This document shows, piece after piece, positions 10,990 to 20,850 of a stretch of DNA of 64,000 nt. A program made the position numbers and the translations under genes. Below the pieces are notes generated by a model. It saw only the letters and a list, made by a program, of their open reading frames with translations, was not told the DNA's origin and made no database searches. Each line of letters starts with the position of its first letter. Within the stretch, counting starts at the first letter, position 1. The DNA comes from Ichthyophis bannanicus (lineage: Eukaryota > Chordata > Amphibia > Gymnophiona > Ichthyophiidae). The stretch spans positions 230,580,109 through 230,644,108 of the forward strand of contig CM066033.1 in assembly GCA_033557465.1 (NCBI GenBank), given 5' to 3'.

Positions 10990-12094
10990 CATGCACACAT
11001 CATCCAGAGTCGATTGCATCATTTTCTGATGCAATGCAATACTACTGCCAGACGGCTGCTGAAGCCATCTGACGTCAGCAGTGTACTATACGCAGTCGGA
11101 AAGGAAAGTAATCTGGTATTCTGTTCTGATATTGAAAGCCTCATGAATGCCTTAAAAATCACTCATGACCCACAAGACTGGAGACTATTTATAGACTCTT
11201 CGAAACTGAGTCTGAAGGCTGTGCTTTTGAACAATGGAAACCGTCTTCCATCTATTCCAGTAGCGCATACCGTCCCACATGAAAGAGACATATGATAACT
11301 TAAAGCATCTACTGACTTCCATTAACTATAACAAGTTCAGCTGGCACCTCTGTGGTGACTTGAAGGTAGTTGCCCTTTTAATGGGACTGCAGCAGGGATA
11401 TATAAAATACATGTGTTTCTCATGTGAGTGGGATAGCCGAGCAAGGGATTGGCACTACTTGTGGAAGGAATGGAATCGCAGACAAAATGTAACAGTTGGA
11501 GAGAAGAATATCCAGCACCCAGCTCTGGTTGAGGCTCACAAAATCCTGCTACCACCCCTTCACACCAAACTAGGTTTGATGAAAAACTTTGTGAAAGCTA
11601 TGGAACGCACTTCACCAGCTTTCCGATACCTGCATGAAAAACTCCCTCGACTCAGCGAAGCAAAGATTAAAGAGGGAGTTTTTGTGGGTCCTCAGATTCG
11701 AGAGCTCTTCAAAGATGACCAGTTCAACAACTTGCTGCAGGGTGATGCGAAACAAGCATGGAATGCTTTTTGCCTAGTATCAACAAACTTTCTCGGGAAT
11801 GTTAGGGCAGAAAACTACAAGGAACTAGTAGAAGACATGCTGATGCAGTATCAGAAACTTGGCTGCAATATGTCTCTAAAGATCCATTTCCTTGATTCCC
11901 ATCTCGATTTCTTTCCTGACAACTGTGGTATGGTTAGTGATGAACAGGGAGAACGTTTTCACCAGGATATCGCAACGATGGAGCAAAGATACCAGGGGAA
12001 ATGGTCCACTACGATGCTGGCTGACTACTGCTGGACACTCCCCAGAGAAGCTCCCGAACAGCTGTACAAGAGACAGGCAAAAAAATCTAAGTAG
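10990..12094 (+). pseudogene. Uncharacterised conserved protein, possibly a transposase; one frameshift
   Basis: Two overlapping frames (about 11014-11295 and 11279-12094) form one protein if the one-base shift near 11270-11280 is crossed. The first part ends in DWRLFIDSSKLSLKAVLL. The second has CGDLK (residues 25-29), a CFSCEWDSR block with a CxxC (46-49), LPPLHTKLGLMKNFVKAM, and a C-terminal EQGERFHQDI (222-231). I recognise this as a family of unnamed proteins scattered through animal genomes, including arthropods. The spaced Asp (FIDSS), Asp (CGDLK) and Glu (EQGE) in a fold with beta-strand-like stretches could be an RNase H-type DDE transposase. That reading is inference. The start is not clear and the copy looks 5'-incomplete. 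No terminal inverted repeats were identified. Confidence 0.55.
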
Positions 12095-13010
12095 TCTATG
12101 ACTTGGTTTTTTACAGGTATTAACCGAAGGCCTAGCCTATTATATTTACTATTGACATGCATTTCGTGATGTAAACATTAATTCTTGTAGATTACAAAAA
12201 AACTAGAGCCAGCTTTGCAATTTCACTGTCATATTCGTGTTAAGCATATAAGAATTGATAAGAAATGACTATTTTTATTTCAGTAACATGACTTTTGTAA
12301 AAATTTGTTGACCAGTGTTATCAGAACATGCTGTCCTATCCCTTGTCCCCCTTCCCATCACCATTGCTCGGTCACCCCTACTGCGTCCATGTGCTTTTTA
12401 AAAAATAAACTGGTCAATAATTAGCCCTACAGCCAGAGGGTTATTTTAAACACTGGCTGCGGTGTTTAAAACACACATATATTCAGTGCTGCTATGCAGA
12501 TAGTCAGCGGCACTGAATATACGTATATTCCGCAGATCTGTAACAAAGACACGTATAGCGGCGATATTCAGCCACTTACGTATAGCTGAGCAGTTTAATT
12601 AGCTAGGTGAAATGTCCTCACTCTGACCCTGCACTATCTGAATAGTTCCTGAGTGTTTCAAAGCAATTTTCTCCATTGACAAGATACGGAGCTTATACCT
12701 TTAGCGGCTGCCATTAAACATGCAAGTCCCTTTGAATACTGGCCCTAAAATTTATTTCAACCATAAATATACACACAGTAACCATGATGTCTTTCTCTCT
12801 CTCACAGTTTTGAGATCATATACACAATAGACATATTCAACCAAATTCCTTCTGCTACATACTCACATTCACACATCCAGCATGCTTCCACATAACATAT
12901 ACACTTCCCTGTCTTCTCCACTTTCCAAAACTCTACTCCACAAAGCTTGGATCAAGGACATCAGGGAAAAAGAAGTAGAAGAATCAGAGGAGAAAAGAAA
13001 AAGATACAAA
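12095..13010. other. Non-coding; dispersed 'gatattcag' repeat at about 12430-12740
   Basis: 12095-12420 is AT-rich and may be the 3' flank of the preceding gene remnant. 12430-12740 repeats phrases such as 'attcagtgctgctatgcagatag' and 'gcggcgatattcagcc'. These recur in 20340-20830 (for example 'attcagtgctgctatctaaatag') and more weakly in 26930-27140. It is therefore probably an interspersed non-coding repeat, with no ends defined. 12750-13010 shows nothing recognisable. Confidence 0.4.
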
Positions 13011-13309
13011 CAGGAGCGACCCAAGGGTTTCTGCCCCCTAGGCAGAAATCCCAGACTCGTCGCTCCCCCTCCCCCCGCTGACCCCTCCCAGCTGCTGCTG
13101 TCGCCGCCGCTGCTGCGGCCCCCCAGCTGCCGCCGATTCTGTCTAGGGAAAAGGAGGCAGGCAGCAGCAGCATTTCCAAAAATGTTTTTGCCGCCACTTT
13201 TGGAAATACTGCAGAATTGGCGGCATCCGCTCATGTGTGCCACCGCCGCCCACCTAGGTCAGCCACCCTAGGCAACCGCCTAGCTCGCGTAGTGGACGGG
13301 CAGGCCCTG
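13011..13309. mobile_element. hAT-like MITE (CAGGGCC family), 299 bp
   Basis: The element begins CAGGAGCGACC and ends GGGCAGGCCCTG. The ends are imperfect inverted repeats starting CAG, as in hAT elements. It is flanked by an exact 8-bp duplication, gatacaaa (13003-13010 and 13310-13317), the TSD length of hAT transposons. The interior is GC-rich with CTG/GCC-rich stretches and a 'cctaggcaaccgcctag' segment shared with the copies at 22745-23208 and 45588-45948. It has no coding capacity of its own and would depend on a hAT transposase. Open frames on both strands are compositional. Confidence 0.75.
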
Positions 13310-13734
13310 GATACAAATTAAGTACCACCCTCACCCAAAATAACAGGAAACAGAGCTAAAAAAGTTAATATGCTGCCAATGTCTGGCATTTGGCACTAGA
13401 ATTTTAAAATATACACAAGGGAAGGAACTTTTGGAACTTGTGCAGATTGCAGTCCAAACCCAATGAAAATCCCACCAGTAAACGCAACATATCAACAACG
13501 TACCCACCAACAAAGTACCCATGGTTTTTTTCTATCTGCATTTAAGGAGGTTCAAAACTATGTTCAGTAGAATTCAGCTGTATTTTCCTCCCTTTCTCCT
13601 TCCCCTTTTTGCCTGATAGTTAAAAGTGCACATGGGTCGATGAACATATTTTTACCTACTCGGGGGTCATACAATAATTAGCTCAACATTTTATGATGGT
13701 GAACATGAGTTTACTCATATAAATCACTGATTAA
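13310..13734. other. Unclassified intergenic sequence
   Basis: About 420 bp between a hAT MITE and a DIRS-like element. No repeat or coding pattern recognised. Confidence 0.4.
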
Positions 13735-14289
13735 GCGTAGTTACTCACCTGTAACAGGTGATCTCCGGGAACAGCAGGAATTTAGTCCTCACATATGGGT
13801 ATCATCGGTACCGGAGCCTGCGCGGGAACGCTCCCCAGCGTCCAATAGGAACGCTTTTGGGAGCATCCCTCAGCACATGCGTGCTGCCTTCCCGCCTTTC
13901 CAACTGTCCCTCTTCAGTTAAGTTTGTAGCTGAGTGAAAGCATCGAGGGAGAGAGGAAAGAGACAAAGAGAGAGAGAGAGACAACTCCTAGGGGAAGTGG
14001 GTGGGTTGTAAGGACTAAATTCCTGCTGTTCCTGGAGATCACCTGTTACAGGTGAGTAACTACGCTATCTCCAGGAACAAGCAGGAATGTAGTCCTCACA
14101 TATGGGGACTCCCTAGCTGAAGATGCCAGGGAGATATCCCCAGGAAGGTGCCACCATCGAAGGTGAGAATCCTTCCTCCCATGGATCTCTGGCATCCCAC
14201 CAGGGTTGGTGGGTAGGAGTTGGTTTAAGTTTGAAAGAGATTTTAAAGAACAGCTTGGCCAAAGAAGGCATCCTGATGGGAGGCTGTAT

Positions 14290-15819
14290 CTAGGCAGTAG
14301 TGGGCTGTGAAGGTGTGTACCGAAGCCCAGGTGGCTGCTCGACAAATGTCATCGATAGACACAGAGTGGAGATTAGCCATAGAAGCTGCCATGTTCTTGC
14401 TTTGTGAGCTGTGACATGGTCCTGAAGAGGAAGACCCTTACTCTCATACGTAAAGGATATGCATTGGGCAATCCATTTAGAAAAAGTTCTTTTGGAGACT
14501 GGAAGTCCCAAATGACTAGGGTCAAAAGCTACAAAAGGTTGCGAGGACTTTCTATGTTGCTGTGTTCTTTGAATGTAAAAGGCTAAGGCCCTTTTACAAT
14601 CCAAAGTATGAAGGTTTCTTTCTGCATTAGAGGCGCCAATGGCAATAGCACAAGTTCTGCTGATGCATTCGAAGCAGTCAAAGGCTGCACGATTGACAAA
14701 CTTGGAGACATCCTGAGCATGCTTAACCAGAGTAAGAAAATCTTGTCTCTTATCATCTGGGAGAAATGGGCTCATAAGTTCCAAGTCTCCTGTGATTTCT
14801 TTGAGGAACATTCCCATATATAGGATATATGAGTTGATCCTAGCTGAAAGCATGGAAGCTTGAAAAGTTCTGCGTCCAAAAGCATCCAGAGTCCTGCATT
14901 CACGACCTGGAGGACTGGATGCATGTCTTTTTGCACTTTTCATCCTACGCATGGCTGACTCCACTAACATTGAATGGTGTGGCAGCTGAGTTTTCTGAAA
15001 TCCAGGACATGGTGGGACTCGATACATAGTATCAAGTCTCCTAGAGTGAGCAGAAGTAGTCAGAGGTGTCTCCCACATTCTGAGCATCAAGCTATGCAGA
15101 ATTTCATGGATAGACAGAGTAGCTGCCTCCTTAGGAGCTTTAGGATATTGGAGGATTTCCAATTCCTTTGCTCTGGGTTCCTCTTCAGGAGCTATTGTGA
15201 TTGAAAGACCTTTAGCCATATCACGGATGAAATCCTGAAATGACATGTCCTCTGGAGGTGACATTCTGCGTTGGGGAGAAGAGGGATCTTCTAAGAGAAA
15301 CCCTCTAGTGCCAGCAGAATTGTCAGAGTCTTCAGAATCTGAGGAATCAAAGTATTCCTGACCCCGATGCTCCTGCAAAGCACGATCCCGGTACCGATTG
15401 AAGTCGGTACTGGGGTGACCCGGTACCACTTTATCCCCTCCAGCCGGAGGTGGAATGGGAAGAGTTACCATCAAGGCCGGTACTGTTGGTACCGGCATCG
15501 TCGGCATCGGTACCGGTGTCTGTACCAGTGTTGGTACCGGCATTGGTGTCGATGTCGGCACCAGTGCCTTTGGGACCACCGGTACCGCAGCTGAGAGAAC
15601 AGCTGCGATACTGCGTTCGATAGCAAGAAATCTCTGGTCTATCGACGCTGCCGATGTCTGGGTGTCAGTACCGGTAAGAACGGCCGGAACCCCTGAGCAT
15701 GGCACAGGTAGTTCTTGCGAGGCTGAGGCCTCGAGAACATCCTGAAGCCCCATTGATGCTTTGGAAGCTGAAGCCTCCCGGCCGGGGCTGTTTTGCCAGT
15801 GTGGTTCCCTCAAGGGCAA
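14290..15819 (-). pseudogene. Deleted DIRS gag fused to tyrosine recombinase C-terminus
   Basis: A 509-codon open frame. Its first ~370 residues follow the gag of the full element: EDMSFQDFIRDMAKGLSIT, LDTMYRVPPCPGFQKTQL and ARINSYILYMGMFLKEI. At AIAIGA it jumps straight to SNAERNLHTLDCKRALAFY, which is mid-YR in the full element, and continues through FVAFDPSHLGLPVSKRTFSKWI. The end (HVTAHKARTWQLLW) is frameshifted and lacks the HxxR and nucleophilic Tyr blocks, so it cannot recombine. The long frame survived across the deletion junction because the deletion kept frame. A gag frameshift near 15785 separates it from the N-terminal zinc-binding part. Confidence 0.75.
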
Positions 15820-16135
15820 TGCCGATGGCCTCTCGATGCTTAGCAGAGTTACCCTTTGAGGACCAGCTTTTGTGTTTAGTTACCTGACATTCATGGGAGG
15901 AAGAAGAGGCCCTTGACGATGTCGATGCAATGGATCTGGCATCTGAAGAAAAGAGGGTACCGAGCTTTGCGGCCCAGTCCTGTCTTCCTCTTTTGGTCAT
16001 TCTCATGCAGGAGAGACATTCAGTTGGAGAATGATCAGGTCCTAAACATTTTAGACACCAATCATGGGTGTCAGTGACGGAAATGGTACCGCCACACTTA
16101 GTACATTTTTTAAAACCACTAGTTGGCTTTTCCAT
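15665..16135 (-). pseudogene. DIRS gag N-terminus with zinc-binding Cys cluster
   Basis: The ATG at 16133-16135 opens MEKPTSGFKKCTKCGG, the same start as the gag of the full copy (MEKPAPGFKKCTKCNA). It has CTKC, then CLKCLGPDH, then CLSC, a Cys/His cluster likely to bind zinc and nucleic acid. It is followed by a Ser-rich stretch and KHREAIGIALEG. The frame then runs into unrelated sequence after about 15785, where a one-base shift moves the true gag frame into the 14290-15819 reading frame. Upstream of the ATG lies a 5' UTR with a G12 run at about 16221-16233. Confidence 0.7.
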
Positions 16136-16543
16136 GATTTTGAAAAAATGGGGCCTAATGCCCAAAATGACGCCTAGCACCAAAACAGGAAAGTTTCTGA
16201 AAAGAAACAGTCTAAGTCTAGGGGGGGGGGGGGGGTTGTTTTTTTTTAAGAAAAGAAAAGAACCGGCGGTACCGGTAGGTGTCGTGCGGTAGGCAAACGT
16301 GACCACAAGAAAGAATTTTAAAGACGGAATTTTCTGCGGTGACAGGGAATAGGTCCTGTTGGCTCCGCGGAAAACGAAGAACTGAAGAGGGACAGTTGGA
16401 GAGGCAGGAAGGCAGCGTGCATGTGCTGAGGGATGCTCCCAAAAGCGTTCCTATTGGACGTTGGGGAGCGTTCCCGCGCAGGCTCCATTGTTACCGACGA
16501 TACCCATATGTGAGGACTACATTCCTGCTTGTTCCTGGAGATA

Positions 16544-16891
16544 AGATTTTCCAAAGTCGTACATTGAAATTGAAAATAAAAAAAATGTTTTACTTTCTGC
16601 ATCTTACACATGTTTTATCTCTCTCTTATCCATCTTCTGTTTTGTTCCCTATCCTCCTCCTCGTTTCACTCCCACCCAGCCATTTTTCCCTTCTACCAAG
16701 CCCCACTTCCTAGAGCTGGCTCTCTTCCCCTTTCCCATAAAGACAATCAGCCATCTCTCTTTGTCCCTCATTATGGCACCTCTTTCTTTCTTATAACTTC
16801 CTCTTCTATGTGCCTTCCTCTTTCCCACTATCTCTCCTCTCTCTTTATCTCATCTCTTTTCTTTCTCTTTTCTGTGCCCCTATCTCTAAAT
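16544..16891. other. Pyrimidine-rich spacer
   Basis: CT-rich sequence between a DIRS element and a hAT-like element, dominated by ctctctc/tttccctt runs. No gene is supported; the open frames are compositional. Confidence 0.4.
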
Positions 16892-17099
16892 CAGTGGTTC
16901 CCAAACCTTTTCTCGATTTGACCCCATTTTAGTGGATGAAAATTCATGTGACCCCATATGGTAAACCAAATTAAATAATCACTCAACATAAAAATAAACA
17001 TAAATATGTAAATTTGTGTGTTTTATCTAAAGAACTCACCATGCCTGAGATAGTAGGGCCTGGAAGTTACAACACAGCGCCATGAATATTTTCACATCA

Positions 17100-17960
17100 C
17101 AACACTCTTCCAGACTCACGTCCCCTATCCATACCCGCTTCAATTGTACTTATCCTCTAGACTAACTGCCCTCTCTACTCTTACTACCCTTCCCAGGCTC
17201 ATGCCCCCTTCAATCACACCCACTCTCCCAGACTCATCTTTTCCTATTCATTTACCATCTTGCCCAGGCTCATACCTCACTCCTGCTGTTCTCAATCACA
17301 CCACCCTCCCAGACTCACCACTATGCCGAGGCTCGTACCCCTTCAATTGTACTCATCCCCAAAACTCACTGCCCTCTCCACACTTCCTATCCTGCCCAAG
17401 CTCACGCCCCCTTCAATCCCCAACTCACCTATCCCTATTCACACTCATGCCCCCCTCAATCACACCCATCACACAGATTCATTGCCCCTCCACACTTACT
17501 ACTCTGCCCAGGTTCATGCCTTGCTCATGCTTATCTCAATCACACTATCCTCCCAGACTCATTTTTCCCTATTTACACTCATCACCCTGCCCAGACTCAT
17601 GCCACACTATGCTCTCTCTATCACACCCATCCCCCAGAATGGCAGCCTGCATAGGCTCATGCACCTCGTAATCACACCACCCTCCAAGACTCATGCCCCC
17701 CTCTATGACACTTATCCCTCAGACTCACTTCTTCCCACACAAACCAGCCTGCCCAAGCTTATGTCCCCCTCATAACACTCATATCCCAGACTCAATTCAC
17801 ACTCGCCACTCTACTCAGGCTCTTGCCTCACTCATGACCCTCTCAATCACAACCCTCCTCAAGTCTCATATCTCCACATTCAAACTCAGGCATGAGCCTA
17901 GGCAGGGTGTTTAATCATGCCCCCATCAATCACACCCCTGCCCAGACTCACCTTTCCCTT
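17100..17960. repeat. Degenerate tandem repeat block within hAT element
   Basis: The phrases 'caatcacaccca', 'cccagactca', 'tgcccaggctcatgcccc' and 'tccacacttactac' recur in shuffled order through about 860 bp, suggesting a decayed minisatellite with a composite unit of roughly 60-130 bp. Open frames on the plus strand here follow from stop-poor C/T-rich sequence. Confidence 0.6.
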
Positions 17961-18224
17961 TACAGTGGCCCCCTCCAACTTTGACTCTAGTTCAGTTTGA
18001 GCCCCATACTCTTCCCGTGTTTATTTGAAACCCCCCTCCATCTGTACCTTTTTAATAGCACCATCAAAAAAAGGGAAAGAGTATAATTAAGATGCCTCCA
18101 ACAGCACGGTATTATTGGTGGCAGACGTTTGACCACTACCAGAGACAGGCAGAAGCAGCTGTGAAAGGACTGTTAAATACAATAGCAGCATCTGTGGCAG
18201 GCAGAGGCAGCCATTGGAGGTGGT

Positions 18225-18457
18225 TAAAAAAAAATCTGGGAGTGGCAGCAGCAGGCAAAGGTGGTCTCAGGGGCTGTAAAAACAAAATCTTGGAGTGGCA
18301 GCAGCAGACAGAAAAGGCCCCGAGAGCGATAGCAGGACAGAAAAACAAAATATCGGAGCAGCGGCAGAGGCAAGCAAAAAAGGGCCCGAGGGCAGGCAGG
18401 ACCGTAAAAAGATCTCAGAACAGCGGCGGCAGCAGCAGGCAGAAAAGGTCCTCGGGA
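18225..18457. repeat. Four-unit GCA-rich tandem repeat
   Basis: Roughly four 50-65 bp units, each with a purine start (aaaaacaaaatct-like), a central 'ggagtggcagcagcag' or variant, and an 'agaaaaggcccc'-like end. It lies inside the hAT-like element. The open frames seen on both strands across it are a composition effect. Confidence 0.6.
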
Positions 18458-18773
18458 GCATCTGCAGCAGACAGCTATTTATTGGGTGTAGCATTGAGTC
18501 AGCAGCGTTAGGCAGTCACTTCCATTTATTCAACTTTTATAAACTGCAGCAGGAGCACATTTCAAGGCAGCCAGCAAAGCAAAGCAGAGCAGCCAGCACC
18601 ATGCTGTTCTCTCTCCACACACATAGATCCATGAAAGCACGGGCTGCTGCTTTGCATTGTTGCCACAGGGTGCCGCAGTACTGTTTTCTTTTTTTAAATA
18701 ACTCAGAACACAGCAAGCAGCCGTGACCCTATTTGGGGCCGCGACCCACAGTTTGGGAACCACTGCTCTAAAC

Positions 18774-20329
18774 AGTCTCCCTTCCCATGCCCTACTATTT
18801 CCCTCCCTGTGTCTTTCCTTTTTCTTTTCTCCCTCTCTTGTGCTTTTTTTCTCTTCCTTTCTTTCCTTCCATACCCCCTTCTGTCTCTCTCCCTTCCCTT
18901 TCCCTCCTTCTTCTCTTCCCTCTCTCTATTGTGTGTCTCCTCCATGTCCTAGACCTGCCAAGCCTTAGCCCTCCAAAATGGCAATTGCTCACTCAATGCA
19001 GTGCAATGAGTGAGCGACTGCCACTTTAGAGGGCCACTTCCTGCACAAAATCAAGAAATGCCTACAGAACATAGGAAACTTGAGAACCAGAGACTTAGTT
19101 TCCCTCTCTGCCTCCATTCAATGGCAAGTAACAGCAGGTCTCACCACCAACTTTTCCTGCTGCAAGATTAACAGGCAAGAAGCATCAGCAGTGAGACCTG
19201 AAGTGATGGCAGAGAAGTGTTGCAGAGGGAGTGGGGGAGTGGGGCATGGCGTGAGATGAGTTGGAAGATGGGGTAAAAATCCTCCCCTTTGCATCACTGG
19301 TGTCTTCTGTGTTCTCTCTCCCTTTCCTAGTACCTGCCTCACAGCGTTTGGGCTCTCTCACCGCCTAGGTCACTGTTGGGGGGGGGGGGGGGGAGAAGGT
19401 TCTAGAGGGCCGATCTGCTGCAGATACAGGGAGTTGTTGCCATGAACTGTGTCCCACCTCCTCTCATCCTTCTTCCTATCAGAGCACAGAAAAGAAAGCA
19501 AGGGCAGGGCTCCATGGACACAGAGCAGAACAAGTCTCTATTGCTAGGTGCCTGTCTCCTCTCCATCAAATCAGGAAATGCTGCAGGGAACCAGACATGG
19601 CGAGATAGATGCACAAGTCTGACCTTTAGTGCAGGTTTAAAATCAGGCTAACTGCCAATTCATCAGGAGTTTGGGCTCTCTAGACAGGACAGTGGTAGAT
19701 GGCTTACAGAAGTTTGAGACTTCCATCAAATACGGATGGGGGTCACAATGTGATGAAGCAACAGTAAGGGAGATAAGTTCCATCATCTCTGTCATGGCTC
19801 AGGCCCCCATCTTAGCAAAGGGCAAGACAGGGCTTTATAGCATCCTTAAACTTTGGTGCCTTACTGACTTGCACCTTAAGCCTGTCCTGGGCAATATACA
19901 AAAATGAATAGGCACACTTTACTTTCAGCAAATATCAGTGTTAATTAAATGTATCTAAATGGAATCATAATTTAATCAGAGCAGAAACATTGAAAGTTAT
20001 CACTGAATAAAGCAATATATATATATATATGTGTGTGTGTATATATATATATGCATTATGTGTACATTTCAGTAAAATTTGATTGTGACTATGGAAACTG
20101 AGCAATATATGAAATTAAAGAAGGTCCAAATGGAAAGCAATGCTGAGAGGTAGAAGAACTGTCAAAAGCAATGCTGGCTGGCTGGCACACTTAATAGGAT
20201 CCGTAGGGAACCGCAGATATAGCCTCTGAGCCTGACAGTTACTGCAATGGATGAGATACACTTAGAAGGTGGGAAGAAAGTAAGAATAGATAAAAACACC
20301 AGAAATACAGGGCCAACCGCCCAGGGCCA
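18774..20329. other. Unclassified; pyrimidine-rich start, simple repeats
   Basis: 18774-18960 is strongly CT-rich. A G-only run lies at 19378-19393. 20015-20052 is a (TA)n(TG)n(TA)n microsatellite. The rest shows no repeat family or gene I recognise. Confidence 0.45.
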
Positions 20330-20850
20330 TTTAGGGTCTGATTTTATAACAGGCTACCTACATGAGTAGTCCAAAAAGGTGCCTATTTTAAAAAAGCAAC
20401 ATAAGTGCCTATGGTGCCGATATTCAAATGCACTTATCCAGATAGTAGACTCTGCGCTATGTGGATAAGTGCCAGCCAGTAAAATATTCAGTGCTGCTAT
20501 CTAAATAGTGCTGTTGAATATTTCCTCTGACCACCTTGGTACTATCCAGACAGTGGCAGGGCGGTTCTTGAACAAAACAGAGACGAAGATGGGTATTATT
20601 CAGGAAGTTACAGTAACAGGATACTAGCATTGAATATCATTGCTATCACATAAATCAGGACAGCAAAAAGGCTGGCCTAAGTACTATGTGGATAGGCTAT
20701 CTGGATAGCGGCCAAGTATCACTGCTAACTGGATAGTGGCTGAGGTAAACGCTCTATGCAGATATTCAGTGGTGGCCAATATCTGGATACCGGTGCTGAA
20801 TCCCAAGTTTTATTTAACTGCTGATCTCCATGGTTAAATATCAGTTGGTA
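20330..20850. repeat. Dispersed non-coding repeat ('attcagtgctgctat' type)
   Basis: Shares phrases with 12430-12740 and 26930-27140: repeated 'gatattcag', 'ctatctggatagcgg', 'gtatcactgctaactggatagtgg'. The family is unknown and its ends are not definable. The internal recurrence of 'ctggatag' suggests short subrepeats. Confidence 0.4.

Larger units (their letters stand above)
13735..16543 (-). mobile_element. DIRS-like retrotransposon with large internal deletion
   Basis: The element has the DIRS end structure. The left terminus 13735-13789 is the reverse complement of 14011-14065 with one mismatch. Directly after it, 14066-14105 is the reverse complement of the right end 16503-16543. This is the internal complementary region (ICR) typical of DIRS elements, spanning the two joined termini. 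Inverted terminal repeats run inwards for about 190 bp on both sides (13796-13925 against 16370-16500). The minus-strand genes are gag fused to the end of the tyrosine recombinase (YR). The whole RT-RNase H region and most of the YR are deleted compared with the full element at 50429-56039. No target duplication is seen, as expected for tyrosine-recombinase integration. Confidence 0.85.
16892..18765. mobile_element. hAT-like non-autonomous element, 1.87 kb, repeat-filled
   Basis: The ends are inverted: CAGTGGTTCCCAAAC at the left and GTTTGGGAACCACTG at the right. The flanks are ctctaaat (16884-16891) and ctctaaac (18766-18773), an 8-bp TSD with one difference. The left 140 bp closely match the left end of the larger element at 47823, showing one family. 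The interior holds no transposase, only two blocks of degenerate tandem repeats (17100-17960 and 18225-18457). Confidence 0.8.

Noticed and set aside
11014..12094. Host gene exon
   Set aside because: It is an uninterrupted coding stretch with a frameshift and no splice signals noticed at the ends, so a mobile-element origin is more likely. A processed pseudogene is not excluded.
12869..13271. Overlapping open frames of 78-129 codons on both strands
   Set aside because: They span the GC-rich interior and flank of a hAT MITE with an exact TSD. The product is low-complexity and differs between strands.
13735..14106. Interpretation of the 55-bp inverted arms as a stand-alone MITE
   Set aside because: The inner arm is followed by sequence complementary to the far right end at 16503-16543, so it is a DIRS ICR rather than a separate foldback element.
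17144..17775. Two ~170-codon plus-strand frames rich in Pro, Ser, Leu and His
   Set aside because: Generated by degenerate C/T-rich tandem repeats inside a hAT-like element. No family signature.
18092..18726. Basic/Ala-rich open frames that could look like a nuclear protein
   Set aside because: They follow a four-unit GCA-rich repeat and both strands are open there. No start context or domain.
20015..20052. Regulatory element in the (TA)(TG) tract
   Set aside because: A plain microsatellite; nothing else supports function.
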